From contig NZ_CP049243.1 in assembly GCF_011046245.1 (NCBI RefSeq), positions 62,001 through 126,000 on the forward strand: a stretch of DNA of 64,000 nucleotides, read 5' to 3'. This DNA comes from Allorhizobium pseudoryzae (GTDB lineage: Bacteria > Pseudomonadota > Alphaproteobacteria > Rhizobiales > Rhizobiaceae). This document shows, piece by piece, positions 34,667 to 43,366 of the stretch; position 1 is the first letter of the stretch; each line of letters starts with the position of its first letter. The translations under genes were made by a program, and so were the position numbers. Under the pieces are notes generated by a model. That model was not told the origin of the DNA. It saw nothing but the letters and a program-made list of their open reading frames with translations, and made no database searches.

Positions 34667-35863
34667 ATGTATCACGATCAGCGGCTCGTCATGCGGGACG
34701 GAATGCTCATCGGCGCGCTTGAGCGGATGTGTGCGACGCTCGAGATTTCCCCGAGCCAGGCCGGGCTTGCCAAGGAGCGCTATGAGGGCGTTGGCGAATG
34801 GTTGGCTGACTCAGACGATCCCCTGCTCAAGCTGATGGGGATCTTTCTGCAAGGATCAACCGCGATCGGGACGACGGTCAAGCCGATCGGAAGCAATGAG
34901 CACGACGTTGACCTTGTTGCGCACGCGCCTGATCTCGGCGAGTGGGTCGAGCCGGCAGCATTGAAGAAGGCAATCGGCGATCGGTTGAAGGCAAACGGCC
35001 ACTATAAGCCGCTTCTCGTGGAGATGGCACGGTGCTGGCGGCTCGTATACGCGAACGAGTTTCATATGGACATCACGCCATCCATTCCGAATAGGTCCTG
35101 CAATCTGGGTGGCGAACTGGTTCCTGACCGTGCCCTCAAGATGTGGAAGCCGTCCAACCCGAAGGGCTATAAGGCGTTGTTTCTTGAGCGTGTGAAGCTC
35201 GCGCCCCGCTTTCGCGTGATCAAGAGCCTCCACACCCAGGACAGTGCCCGCGCAGACATCGAACCCTATCCCGATCAGGTCAGGTTCAAGGGTCTGCTAC
35301 AGCGGGTGGTGCAGATTTTGAAGCGTCATCGTGATGTCTTCATTTCCGTTCACGAAATCGATCCGGCTATGTCGCCGATTTCAGTCCTGGTGACGACGTT
35401 GGCGTCTCAAAGCTATGAATACTGCGTCAAGACGTTCGTCTATGATACGGAGCTTGACCTGCTGTTCGACGTGATCCGCCACATGCCGGATTTCATCGAA
35501 GCGCGCGCGGCAAATGGCAAGACGCATTGGTTCGTCTGGAACGAGACGACCCAGGGCGAGAATTTCGCAGAGAAATGGAATAGTGACCCTAAGCGCGCCG
35601 AAGTCTTCTTCACCTGGCACGCTCGGGCGTTGAGCGACATCAGCCGACTGAAGGAAGCGGAGGGCATCGACGGTCTCAAGCGATATCTCGGCGATGCATT
35701 CGGCGCTGGTCCGGCCAAGGCGGTGGTCGATGCCATCACGGATGATATCTCGGCTTCCCGGCGGGCCGGAACTCTCGGTGTAGCGCCTCGTGTCGGGCTC
35801 GTTACCGGGCTTGCTGCAGCCAGCACAACGCCGGTGCGCGCCAATACGTTTTTCGGGCGATAG
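34667..35863 (+). CDS. CBASS CD-NTase (cyclic oligonucleotide synthase)
   Basis: 398 residues with a perfect Shine-Dalgarno. The nucleotidyltransferase core is clear: LQGSTAIGTTVKP with the GS pair (63-64), the metal Asp pair in NEHDVDLV (D80, D82) and the third Asp in NEFHMDITPS (D135). These are the features of CD-NTases, which make cyclic di- or trinucleotides on phage infection. The E2-like gene and HNH-SAVED effector directly downstream fix the CBASS assignment; the clade and product are not determined. The C-terminus ends NTFFGR, so the Gly used for E2 conjugation in type II systems is penultimate here. The CapH/CapP pair is divergent. Confidence 0.88.
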   Translation: MYHDQRLVMRDGMLIGALERMCATLEISPSQAGLAKERYEGVGEWLADSDDPLLKLMGIFLQGSTAIGTTVKPIGSNEHDVDLVAHAPDLGEWVEPAALKKAIGDRLKANGHYKPLLVEMARCWRLVYANEFHMDITPSIPNRSCNLGGELVPDRALKMWKPSNPKGYKALFLERVKLAPRFRVIKSLHTQDSARADIEPYPDQVRFKGLLQRVVQILKRHRDVFISVHEIDPAMSPISVLVTTLASQSYEYCVKTFVYDTELDLLFDVIRHMPDFIEARAANGKTHWFVWNETTQGENFAEKWNSDPKRAEVFFTWHARALSDISRLKEAEGIDGLKRYLGDAFGAGPAKAVVDAITDDISASRRAGTLGVAPRVGLVTGLAAASTTPVRANTFFGR

Positions 35864-35866
35864 TTC

Positions 35867-36358
35867 ATGCGCTATTCCGATCCCAAGCCGTTAACCGCCG
35901 CGCAGCAGTTTCTTCTTCTGCAAAGGAATCCGGTTTCAAAAGGAAGTGGTGAGCTTGGGGCAGGGTGCTTCAGGTGGTGCTATAAGGCGTCGCCAACTCC
36001 GCTGTCGCGGATCTATGACGCGCGCCTGGAGTTCGCGCCCAATAGATCGCCGAGGGTCTTTATCGACAGTCCCGATCTGACGCTGTTGTCGGGGGGCGAT
36101 GATCTCCCGCACGTATACGACCAGAAGCCAACGCGTCTTTGTCTTTATCTGCCGCGCACCTATGAGTGGCTGCCATGGATGCGGCTCGACCTGACCCTCG
36201 TTCCGTGGACGTCGCTTTGGTTGTTTTATTTTGAGGATTGGCTGACGGAACGGGAATGGCGGGGAGGAGGTGAGCACCCCGAGCCCCGTGACGTTGCGCA
36301 GCGCATAAGTCGAAGTCGCTTGCAGCGGCGGCATTCACCCAGGCAGAGGATTGAATAG
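35867..36358 (+). CDS. E2-like (Cap2-type) CBASS accessory protein
   Basis: 163 residues, three bases after the CD-NTase stop. The block TRLCLYLPRTYEWLP (Cys92) followed by DLTLVPWTSLWLFYFEDW and the basic tail resembles the stand-alone E2 of type II-short CBASS, where Cys forms a thioester with the C-terminus of the CD-NTase. No E1 or JAB gene lies nearby, which is the usual situation for the short type. The stop abuts the start of the HNH-SAVED effector. The role is to conjugate or prime the CD-NTase. Confidence 0.75.
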   Translation: MRYSDPKPLTAAQQFLLLQRNPVSKGSGELGAGCFRWCYKASPTPLSRIYDARLEFAPNRSPRVFIDSPDLTLLSGGDDLPHVYDQKPTRLCLYLPRTYEWLPWMRLDLTLVPWTSLWLFYFEDWLTEREWRGGGEHPEPRDVAQRISRSRLQRRHSPRQRIE

Positions 36359-37486
36359 ATGGCGAAGTCGAAGATCCCTGAAAAGATCCAGCGCGCCCTC
36401 TGGGCTCGTGCCGCCGGACGCTGCCAGTATGGCGGTTGCAATTGCGAACTCATCGGCGACCTACTTTTGGGCAAAGAAGATAAGATGTTTGGGTTTGTGG
36501 CGCATATTGTCGCCGACTCTCCCGGAGGTGCTCGAGGCCATGAGACCCGCTCGGGTCTGCTGGCTAAAGATATCTCCAATCTGATGCTGCTTTGCGCCAA
36601 GTGTCATCGACTGATTGATGACGAGGCCCCAGACGATCATTCGGAAGAGCTTCTTCTGCAGATGAAGGAGAACCATGAGCGAAGGGTGCGGTTGGCAAGC
36701 GGGATCCAGGAGGACCGCGCGTCGCACGTCATCCGCTTCGGTGCCAATATCGGTAAGAACGAAGCCCTCGTTGCCAGGGAAGATATCTTTGCATCGATGC
36801 TGCCAGACCGCTCTCCCGCATCGTTCGAAACCATTGACCTCGAAATGTTGGGTCTTTCGCTTGATGACGGGCATTCGGATTTTTGGCAGATCCAGCAGAC
36901 TAATCTCCAGCGCCAGTTCGCCGACAGGATCAGGGGCCGGATTGAGCGCCAGCAGATAACCCACGCAAGCGTGTTCGCGCTCGCGCCTCAGCCGCTGCTG
37001 ATCGAGCTCGGGCGCCAGCTTTGCGACATTCTGCCAGCCAACGTCCATCAGCGGCATCGCGAACCGTCAACCTGGAAATGGCGGAACGACTCGCCGCCAA
37101 TCGAGTATCGCACAACGATGCCGACGACGATCTATCCGAAGGTGGCGCTCATTCTCGGCATCGGCGCGTCAATCGCGGAGGAGAGGATCACTTCCGTTCT
37201 TGGCCAGGAGACGGCCGTTTGGTCCATAACAGCTTCGTCGCCGCACAATGACATTATGCGCAACCAGGCTGATCTCGCCCGTTTCAGGCAGGAGCTTCGC
37301 AAACTGTTCGATCGGATAAAGGCGATGCACGGTGAGGGCGCCACGATCAACGTGTTTCCAGCTCTACCGGTTTCTGCAGCAGTGGAGGTCGGAAGGCTTT
37401 GGATGCCGAAGGCGGATTTGCCCCTGCAAATATTTGACCAGAATCGCGTGTTGGGCGGTTTCGCGCCGGCCCTTCGCATTGCGTGA
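36359..37486 (+). CDS. cap5: CBASS effector, HNH endonuclease-SAVED fusion (Cap5-like)
   Basis: 375 residues starting right after the E2 stop. The N-terminal 110 residues are an HNH nuclease: a zinc-type Cys set (C22, C27, C79, C82) around His49 in FVAHIVADSPGG, Asn74 in DISNLMLLC and His83 in KCHRLID. The remainder is the SAVED fold, a fused Rossmann pair that binds the cyclic nucleotide, with landmarks SVFALAPQPLLIELGR, ILGIGASI, VWSITASSPHND and INVFPALPVSAAVEVGRLW. Activated SAVED-HNH effectors cut double-stranded DNA and kill the infected cell. This gives the system its end response. Confidence 0.88.
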   Translation: MAKSKIPEKIQRALWARAAGRCQYGGCNCELIGDLLLGKEDKMFGFVAHIVADSPGGARGHETRSGLLAKDISNLMLLCAKCHRLIDDEAPDDHSEELLLQMKENHERRVRLASGIQEDRASHVIRFGANIGKNEALVAREDIFASMLPDRSPASFETIDLEMLGLSLDDGHSDFWQIQQTNLQRQFADRIRGRIERQQITHASVFALAPQPLLIELGRQLCDILPANVHQRHREPSTWKWRNDSPPIEYRTTMPTTIYPKVALILGIGASIAEERITSVLGQETAVWSITASSPHNDIMRNQADLARFRQELRKLFDRIKAMHGEGATINVFPALPVSAAVEVGRLWMPKADLPLQIFDQNRVLGGFAPALRIA

Positions 37487-37570
37487 GAGGCAGGCATCTG
37501 GAGTGGTTAGACGGCTGGATAAGCGGTACGCATTCTCGGCAGAACATGGAACGTTGATTACAGGGAGGAC

Positions 37571-38770
37571 ATGATGACGAAGAGGGCCGTTCTACTATTC
37601 GGAGCAGGAGCGTCGGTCGAATACGAGGCGCCATCTACCGCGGCGATCACTGCCGAAATAGAAGCGCAGGTTATGGCGGACGAGTGGATGAAGGCATCCG
37701 GAGGAGACAAAGCATACCAGCTTGTCAAGGGCCGTCTGCAAACCTATCTGCAGAGTCCGGATGATGTAAATTTTGAACAAATCTACCACTGCGCACACGA
37801 ACTTAGCTATATGTTCCCCCACTCCGCCGGCGCGATGAACGAGTTTCGTCCGCTTCTTCCCGCTTTTACGGCGCTAAAGGAACCCCTCGATGAACGGGCT
37901 CTTCGGGCGCTTTGCGGCAAGATTACCGACGTCATCTATAGTCGGTTTTCCGCCGCTTGCGACGGTAATCCTCTCGCGTTAGACCCCCTGTCGAAGTTTG
38001 TCGAGAAAATCCGCCGGACGCATGTGACGCGGATTTACACCACCAATTACGATGACTTCATTCTGCAGGCGGCGCCGGATCTTTACACCGGGTTCCCCAA
38101 TGTTCCCGCGCCCGGCCCACAGCAGTTCGAGCTACGGAAATTCTGGGACAGGCTCGATGACGCTAGCGTGTTCTTCCTGCATGGTTCCGTCCACCTCGGC
38201 TTCCCGCATCCAATGCCCGAGGAGAGCGAGATCGGGGACCTCTACTGGTTTCATTCACGCGCCGAGGCTCGCAAGCATGCGCGTTTCGACGGCAGTGACG
38301 TTTCCCGCATGGATGGGACACAAGTCATGCGGACCTCGGTAGTGACCGGGCTCGACAAGCTTTCCCGACTGCAGCAGCGCCCGATGTCACACTTTTATGC
38401 TTCGCTCGCGAGCGATCTCATGAGAGCAGATGTTATATACGTAATCGGCTCAGGCCTCACCGACCTTCACCTGAACAGTTGGCTTCGTGAAGCCCGTTCG
38501 CTCAATCCGGCTACACCCTTGCTGTTCGTCGATTACTGGAACGGTCACTTCCTGGAAGCGACAGCCTTCGATTATCATCGTAAGGAGATCCTTCTGTTTC
38601 ACGAGCTACGTGTTCATGCGAAGGGGCCTTACGGTGGCAAGCGGCTGGGCGACCACTGGACGCTTTCACCGGATGGAACGTCGGCAATTTGGGACAACGG
38701 TTTCCAAGGTTTTTTGGCTGCGGAGGACGAACTTAACGATGTTCTCCTCCGACTTAAATTTGATCATTAG
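37571..38770 (+). CDS. SIR2-like domain protein, putative NAD-depleting defence effector
   Basis: 399 residues with GGGAGG before tandem ATGs. SIR2 landmarks are LLFGAGASVEYEAPS (10-22), IYTTNYDDFI (N159) and FFLHGSVH (H204), followed by a C-terminal region with VIGSGLTDLHLNSWLREA. Proteins of this type in defence loci hydrolyse NAD to abort infection. It lies 84 bp downstream of the HNH-SAVED gene on the same strand. It may therefore be a second effector co-expressed with CBASS or an independent SIR2 defence gene; the gap is too long to prove an operon. No second helper gene such as HerA follows it. Confidence 0.75.
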   Translation: MMTKRAVLLFGAGASVEYEAPSTAAITAEIEAQVMADEWMKASGGDKAYQLVKGRLQTYLQSPDDVNFEQIYHCAHELSYMFPHSAGAMNEFRPLLPAFTALKEPLDERALRALCGKITDVIYSRFSAACDGNPLALDPLSKFVEKIRRTHVTRIYTTNYDDFILQAAPDLYTGFPNVPAPGPQQFELRKFWDRLDDASVFFLHGSVHLGFPHPMPEESEIGDLYWFHSRAEARKHARFDGSDVSRMDGTQVMRTSVVTGLDKLSRLQQRPMSHFYASLASDLMRADVIYVIGSGLTDLHLNSWLREARSLNPATPLLFVDYWNGHFLEATAFDYHRKEILLFHELRVHAKGPYGGKRLGDHWTLSPDGTSAIWDNGFQGFLAAEDELNDVLLRLKFDH

Positions 38771-39107
38771 ATCGGGAACGTGGGGGCTACCTGACAGTTT
38801 AAGCGACACTAGCGGTTGTGAGTTCAATAGACGGACGTTTCTGCTTCTTAAACTAGAAATGCCCAGCGGCCAGCCGCCTGCACCAGATCTTCAGCCACCG
38901 CCAAGTTCGTTATAGGCGAGAGCTGATACACGCGAACAAAGTCAGTGCGCAAGGCCGAAGGTCGGCGGGCTGCACTTTATCGCCCCTTCTTTGAATCCGA
39001 TCGCTCGAATGCAATATTCGAGGTGGATGCATCTAGAGTATCTGATAGTATCAAAGGCTACTGTAAATTCATATTCTATGGGGCTCGATCAGTCGCGCGG
39101 GGGTAGG
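38771..39107. other. Intergenic region before the DarT1-like gene
   Basis: No gene is seen. The stretch is A/T-richer near its 3' end and carries a direct repeat GTATC-TGATA-GTATC (around 39040), which could be an operator for the following toxin-antitoxin pair. A short frame extension of the DarT1-like gene reaches back to 38991 but lacks a ribosome-binding site. Confidence 0.35.
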
Positions 39108-39617
39108 ATGGCAATAGATTCACTGGCAAAAGTGCCGCTACTTTACCACTTTACTGATCGGCGCAATCTTCCGGTCATAAAAGAGATGGGCGGCCTTTTT
39201 CCTCTTGCACAGCTGGATCAAAAGCAGGTCAAGGTACCGGCACCGGGCGGCAACGAGTGGAGCAGGGATGCGGACGCCTTGAAGGGTATGGGCAACTATG
39301 TCCACCTGTGCTTCCGCAACAATCACCCGATGGAGTTTGTAGCGCGTCAAGACGGCCGGATAACCGACACTATATTTCTGCAGATCCATCCGTCAGTTAT
39401 GCAATTTGACGGTGTGCGCTTCACCAACGACGTAGCAAACAAGGCGGGTGTTGAGTCAGTTCCAATCGCCAACGCTGATGCCCTAATTGACTTCGAAGTT
39501 TTGTACACTAGGACAGATTGGAGAGATCCGGCGATAAAAACTCGCCTTTCTAATGCGGAAAAATATGAGGTGCTTGTGCCACATATCATACCGTTAGCCT
39601 ACATAAGGAATATCTGA
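39108..39617 (+). CDS. darT1: DarT1-like DNA ADP-ribosyltransferase toxin
   Basis: 169 residues from the ATG at 39108; an upstream in-frame ATG at 39078 is possible, and neither has a perfect RBS. The domain matches the DUF4433/DarT family: LLYHFTDRRNLPVI (H14), NYVHLCFRNNHPMEF, DTIFLQIHPSVM and the catalytic-end segment NAEKYEVLVPHIIPL (E154). DarT enzymes transfer ADP-ribose from NAD to DNA bases; DarT1 acts on guanosine and is countered by a NADAR-type hydrolase. The next gene, one base away, fits that partner, so this is a toxin-antitoxin or phage-defence pair. DarT2/macrodomain pairing is the alternative but fits less well. Confidence 0.8.
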   Translation: MAIDSLAKVPLLYHFTDRRNLPVIKEMGGLFPLAQLDQKQVKVPAPGGNEWSRDADALKGMGNYVHLCFRNNHPMEFVARQDGRITDTIFLQIHPSVMQFDGVRFTNDVANKAGVESVPIANADALIDFEVLYTRTDWRDPAIKTRLSNAEKYEVLVPHIIPLAYIRNI

Positions 39618-39618
39618 C

Positions 39619-40326
39619 ATGGCGGAGAGACCAATCTTTATTCCTGTGCCCGAAACAGAAGGTTACGTTAGGCGGGTCGATCTTGAGATCCCTTGGGCGG
39701 GCGGATTCGCTGAAGTTCAGAAAAAGAAGAACATAAGATCGCTCCACGAAGCCGCGAGTAAGGTGGGTTACGCTCCAATTCTTGAAGTCTCCAGCAAGTC
39801 AGATGAGATCGCCGGGCGACATCTAAGTGCATTTCACCTTAGAGTGACGCTGGGGAACAGAGACATGCCGCTCGAAAACGCCTTTCAAGGCAGTAAGGTG
39901 TTTGAGCGCGGCGGACCTTATACCGATCTCTTCACAGTCGAGCCGAGGGAGGCCAAACGAGACCCTCGTCTTCGTAATTCCGGCGCCTTGCGGGGGTTTG
40001 AGTTCGACAGTTTCGAATTCCCTTTGAAACCGACAACCGTGTTCTATGACTGGCTCTATCTCAATGCCATTTTTCCACATCGCAAGTGGCTTAAAAACCG
40101 TGTGGATGGCGAGAAGCGCTACGACGGTTTTTCGGACATTGAATTCAATCCGAGCAAATCGATCAATTGCCAGGCAAAATCCTGCGCGTTGTTCGTGTCG
40201 TTGATGCGCGAAGAGAAACTCGAAGAGTATCTGAAGACGCCGTCCGATTTCATCGCTGCGATGGCAGCTAACAATGCGCCGGCACGCCAGCCACATAACC
40301 GCGAACCGCGTTTTCACGTGGGCTAA
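39619..40326 (+). CDS. NADAR-family antitoxin of the DarT1 pair
   Basis: 235 residues, starting one base after the toxin stop. Sequence landmarks SLHEAASKVGYAPILEVSSKS, LSAFHLRVTL, LENAFQGSKVFERGGPYTDL, AKRDPRL and VFYDWLYLNAIFPH resemble the NADAR proteins that partner DarT1 and remove ADP-ribose from guanosine. They differ from macrodomain DarG. The tight spacing supports a pair. The call relies on remembered family features, so it should be confirmed with a profile search. It ends convergently against the ABC-3C operon with only 34 bp between stops. Confidence 0.7.
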   Translation: MAERPIFIPVPETEGYVRRVDLEIPWAGGFAEVQKKKNIRSLHEAASKVGYAPILEVSSKSDEIAGRHLSAFHLRVTLGNRDMPLENAFQGSKVFERGGPYTDLFTVEPREAKRDPRLRNSGALRGFEFDSFEFPLKPTTVFYDWLYLNAIFPHRKWLKNRVDGEKRYDGFSDIEFNPSKSINCQAKSCALFVSLMREEKLEEYLKTPSDFIAAMAANNAPARQPHNREPRFHVG

Positions 40327-40360
40327 GGTTCACTGAACGAGTTTCAAAGCCGATGTCGCT

Positions 40361-42286
40361 TTATCCCAATGATGGCTTCCTGATCGCTAACGTTGCTTCC
40401 GACAGCGTTGAGTAGTCGCCGACTGTGTACTTCGGGTCGTCCAATTCGGGTGCGATCATAGCAGTCGCGAAGATGATCTGATGGTCAACGTTACACCCGT
40501 CTGAATCTTCGACAATGATCCGTTGAAAATTATGGCTACGGATCTGCTCCATCCCTTTGTCCTCGATGGTGTCCAAGATGCAGAAACGCGGATGCCGGAA
40601 TTCTTTGTCCTTGGTGGCTGCCCAGAGAAAACCGACGAAAAAGGCGGTCTTGAGCACGACACGCGAGCTTGCAGAGAAGTATCCCTGTCCATCGACTGTG
40701 ATGCTGTTGGCGCCAAAGTCGAACTCAACGTGCTTCGCTGAAATGAAGGCGTCCTGCCTCGGCAAATCTCGATGGAGAAGCCTGACTACTTCTTGATCGA
40801 TAGCCGCGTAGGCCTTCTGCAGGCGTTTGGATTGCCCTGCCCTCAAAAGATCGTTGCGGTTCCTAAGTCTCGTAATTTCGGTATTGAGCTTTTCTTTCGC
40901 GTCCGTCAGCTGCTGAATTTCCGTCGCGATTGCCAGTTTATGATCGAGATCCTCAAGTTGCCGCTCTACGTACCCTGCATCGCGACCGAGTTGACGCAAC
41001 ACTCCCCTCAGAGCTGTCGACGGAAGCCGTTGAAGCTCCGAAAGGCGGCGGGAAGCATGCAGCCACTCGGCTTCTAAAGCGTTGAGCTGCGCAGTTTGTT
41101 TTTCAAGCTCACTAATCCGTCGTTGTTGAAGAAGCTGCGACTGCTTCAACTGGCGGCCGGTTTCGTTCAAGAGCGCAACAATTCGCGTGTGGGCAGGCCC
41201 TTCGTTCAAATCGGCCTTGCATAGGTGGCAATGATTTGGTTCGCCCGCGGCTTCTACAGCCGAGTAGCATGACGGGCAGGTTCTGAACTGAATATCGCCG
41301 AGACTCTTGGCAACAGTTTCAGAGTCTGAAAGGGCGTCGAGTTTCCTTTGAAGACTCGAAATGAAAAGGTCGGAATCAGCGATTGAAAACGAGGTCGCAT
41401 CCCGCGTCTCTCTCGCTGCCGCAATCTGCTGCTGCAGCCTCTGCACAGTATCGTAAGCTTGCTGCTGCGCGGTGAGCGTCAGCTCGTCCTGTGCCGTTGA
41501 CTGATAAAGCTGACGTTCCGCATCCTCGATCTGGCCTTGAACGCTTTCGAGTTTTTGCTTCAGGACGGTTTTTTCCGCTTGAATCCAATCAAGTGTATGC
41601 GCCTGATCCGTGCGGCCGAGAACGGCAAACAGGCTCTTCAGCTGAGCGCTTGTTTGATCGAAGTTTCGCACCAGGGTCTTTAAGCGAACGTCATTATTAT
41701 AGACTTCGCTGTTGTATGCGCCGCAGAGAAGACGTCCTACCGTATCACGGAGCGTCGGAGGATCGAACGGTTCAAACTTAAATAGCTGTTCAACAGGGCT
41801 TAATTGATCAGCATAGAGCAGCCGCAGAATTTGGTGAATTGTGAGATTGCCGGTCTGATCGCTTGTCACCTCGGGGATATCGAGGAGGCGAAATAGCGCT
41901 TCAGAGAAGCTCTCCATTGTCTCGGATCGACGATAGGAATAACGGCTCCAATCTGTGATCGGAGCTCGTAAAGATTGCGCGTAGTCGCCCGAGTAGATTT
42001 CCATAGGCCGGCCGGCGCTCTCGGATATCTCTCTCCGCAAAGTGGCTACCATGCCATTGAAAGTAGCCTCGACCAGTACATGAGTGCACAAGAGCGCTAT
42101 GTCGCTCCAGTCGGTCAGCTCCCCACCGAGGCCATAAAACAGCATGTTCAGGATTGTCGATTTTCCCGACGAATTATCGCCGCGAAGAATGTTGACCCCA
42201 GAATGGAAACGACCGTCGTAGACGGTGATATCGTTCCGCATAACGACAAGACGTTTGATTTTAAGGGTAGGATTATACTGCATCAT
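40361..42286 (-). CDS. ABC-3C system ATPase, SMC/Rad50-like
   Basis: 641 residues, last gene of a four-gene minus-strand operon. Walker A is GDNSSGKSTIL (G36-T44). A long coiled coil fills about residues 190-500 and carries a Cys-x2-Cys pair twice, CPSC (337-340) and CHLC (353-356), a zinc ribbon at the turn of the coil. The C-terminal ATPase lobe contains VEFDFGANSITVDGQGYFSASSR and HPRFCILDTIEDKG, which stands for the Walker B region. The layout fits the ABC ATPase of ABC-three-component conflict systems, encoded with a middle component and a C-terminal-domain protein, as here. Its biochemical action is unknown. Confidence 0.75.
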   Translation of the reverse strand: MMQYNPTLKIKRLVVMRNDITVYDGRFHSGVNILRGDNSSGKSTILNMLFYGLGGELTDWSDIALLCTHVLVEATFNGMVATLRREISESAGRPMEIYSGDYAQSLRAPITDWSRYSYRRSETMESFSEALFRLLDIPEVTSDQTGNLTIHQILRLLYADQLSPVEQLFKFEPFDPPTLRDTVGRLLCGAYNSEVYNNDVRLKTLVRNFDQTSAQLKSLFAVLGRTDQAHTLDWIQAEKTVLKQKLESVQGQIEDAERQLYQSTAQDELTLTAQQQAYDTVQRLQQQIAAARETRDATSFSIADSDLFISSLQRKLDALSDSETVAKSLGDIQFRTCPSCYSAVEAAGEPNHCHLCKADLNEGPAHTRIVALLNETGRQLKQSQLLQQRRISELEKQTAQLNALEAEWLHASRRLSELQRLPSTALRGVLRQLGRDAGYVERQLEDLDHKLAIATEIQQLTDAKEKLNTEITRLRNRNDLLRAGQSKRLQKAYAAIDQEVVRLLHRDLPRQDAFISAKHVEFDFGANSITVDGQGYFSASSRVVLKTAFFVGFLWAATKDKEFRHPRFCILDTIEDKGMEQIRSHNFQRIIVEDSDGCNVDHQIIFATAMIAPELDDPKYTVGDYSTLSEATLAIRKPSLG

Positions 42287-42794
42287 AGCGATGCTCCATA
42301 AGACCGGAACGGTGCTTTAGGCCGTTCTCGCCGCCTAAGTCGTATTCTCGAGCGAGCGTGGCCAATAAATCCATCAAATCCTGCTGAATAGTGTTGGCCG
42401 CGACTATTTTCTCAGCCAGGATGTCCGGCATCCAGCGCTCCGTAGGCTTGACCCATCCAGCGTCATACTCACTGCCGTCGATAAAACCTTTCGCAGCCAG
42501 GCTTTGATATGCGGCGTCCGAAATCGGAGCCATCCGTTTGATCAACTGGCCGCTCTCAGGTTGCTCGGCGTAAGGCTTCTGTGCGGCATATCGCTTGCCA
42601 AGGGCCCGAAAGCGACGGTGCTCAGGCTTCAAGCGAAGATCGGGAAGCTTGAACGGGAAAACCAAGAAAAAATCTAGTATTCGGACGTGGTCGCGTTCGA
42701 GCCTGCCGACAGTCTCAATAATGGGCATGAGACGAAGCGCGCGAAACATCGTGTGGTACGGGTCGAGCGCTGGTTCGAAAGAAAGCTGAACCAT
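42273..42794 (-). CDS. ABC-3C middle component
   Basis: 173 residues from the ATG at 42794, overlapping the previous stop (TGATG) and overlapping the ATPase start by 14 bp. The sequence MVQLSFEPALDPYHTMFRALRLMP and ILDFFLVFPFKLPDLRLKPEHRRFRAL followed by a winged-helix-like stretch (ISDAAYQSLAAKGFIDGSEYDAGWV) matches the small middle-component proteins that link the ATPase to the C-terminal-domain protein in ABC-3C loci. It is soluble with no catalytic motif. The assignment rests on order, size and these motifs. Confidence 0.65.
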   Translation of the reverse strand: MVQLSFEPALDPYHTMFRALRLMPIIETVGRLERDHVRILDFFLVFPFKLPDLRLKPEHRRFRALGKRYAAQKPYAEQPESGQLIKRMAPISDAAYQSLAAKGFIDGSEYDAGWVKPTERWMPDILAEKIVAANTIQQDLMDLLATLAREYDLGGENGLKHRSGLMEHRYDAV

Positions 42795-43351
42795 CAGTGC
42801 CACCTTACAAAGCACTGCTCGGCGAGCCAATAGACCATGCCCATAGCTACGTTATGGTTGACATCCAAAGGACCAATGCCGCATTCGGCGACAATGGGCT
42901 CCACGATCTTAGCGCTTATTAGATGGTTAATTTGGAGAGCGTCGCAATAGGTGACCTGAGGGTGAACGGCAAAATTGAATTCGTGTTCGACTTTGGCTAA
43001 TAGGTAAGCGAAGATCTTTTGGGCAGATTCATAGAGCGAATATTTGTCGAGGAGTTTCACGAATAACTCCTTCTTCTCGTACGCGATATAGATTTCCCCG
43101 CTACGACCGGCGTGGTTAAGCTTGGCTTCTAAGCCTGCAATCCCATCAGGAGCTATCTGCTTGAAATAGAATTGCAAACTGTCGATGATGCCCTTCACCT
43201 CTTGCTTCGTCTCAATCTCTTTGGCGAGCCCGAGCATCAGGGCCTCAATTCTCGACGCCACGACTGGGTAGTTGTAGTGGATAGTCTTATTTCCAGCGAC
43301 GATATCACCGCCGGCAGAAGCGTTTGACTGCGTTACGACTGCTGGTAGCAC
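42794..43351 (-). CDS. ABC-3C C-terminal-domain protein with N-terminal GGDIV motif
   Basis: 185 residues from a GTG at 43351 with AAGG upstream. The first 22 residues hold VTQSNASAGGDIVAGNK, a Gly-rich motif also found in the neighbouring small membrane protein. The remainder is an all-helical domain (VASRIEALMLGLAKEIETKQ, IDSLQFYFKQIAPDGIAGLE, FVKLLDKYSLYESAQKIFAYLLAKVEHEF) resembling the C-terminal domain that defines the third ABC-3C component. Its role may be to recruit or control an effector; here the effector candidate is the adjacent membrane protein. The stop is shared with the middle component start. Confidence 0.65.
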   Translation of the reverse strand: MLPAVVTQSNASAGGDIVAGNKTIHYNYPVVASRIEALMLGLAKEIETKQEVKGIIDSLQFYFKQIAPDGIAGLEAKLNHAGRSGEIYIAYEKKELFVKLLDKYSLYESAQKIFAYLLAKVEHEFNFAVHPQVTYCDALQINHLISAKIVEPIVAECGIGPLDVNHNVAMGMVYWLAEQCFVRWH

Positions 43352-43366
43352 GTTAGGCCTTACCGG

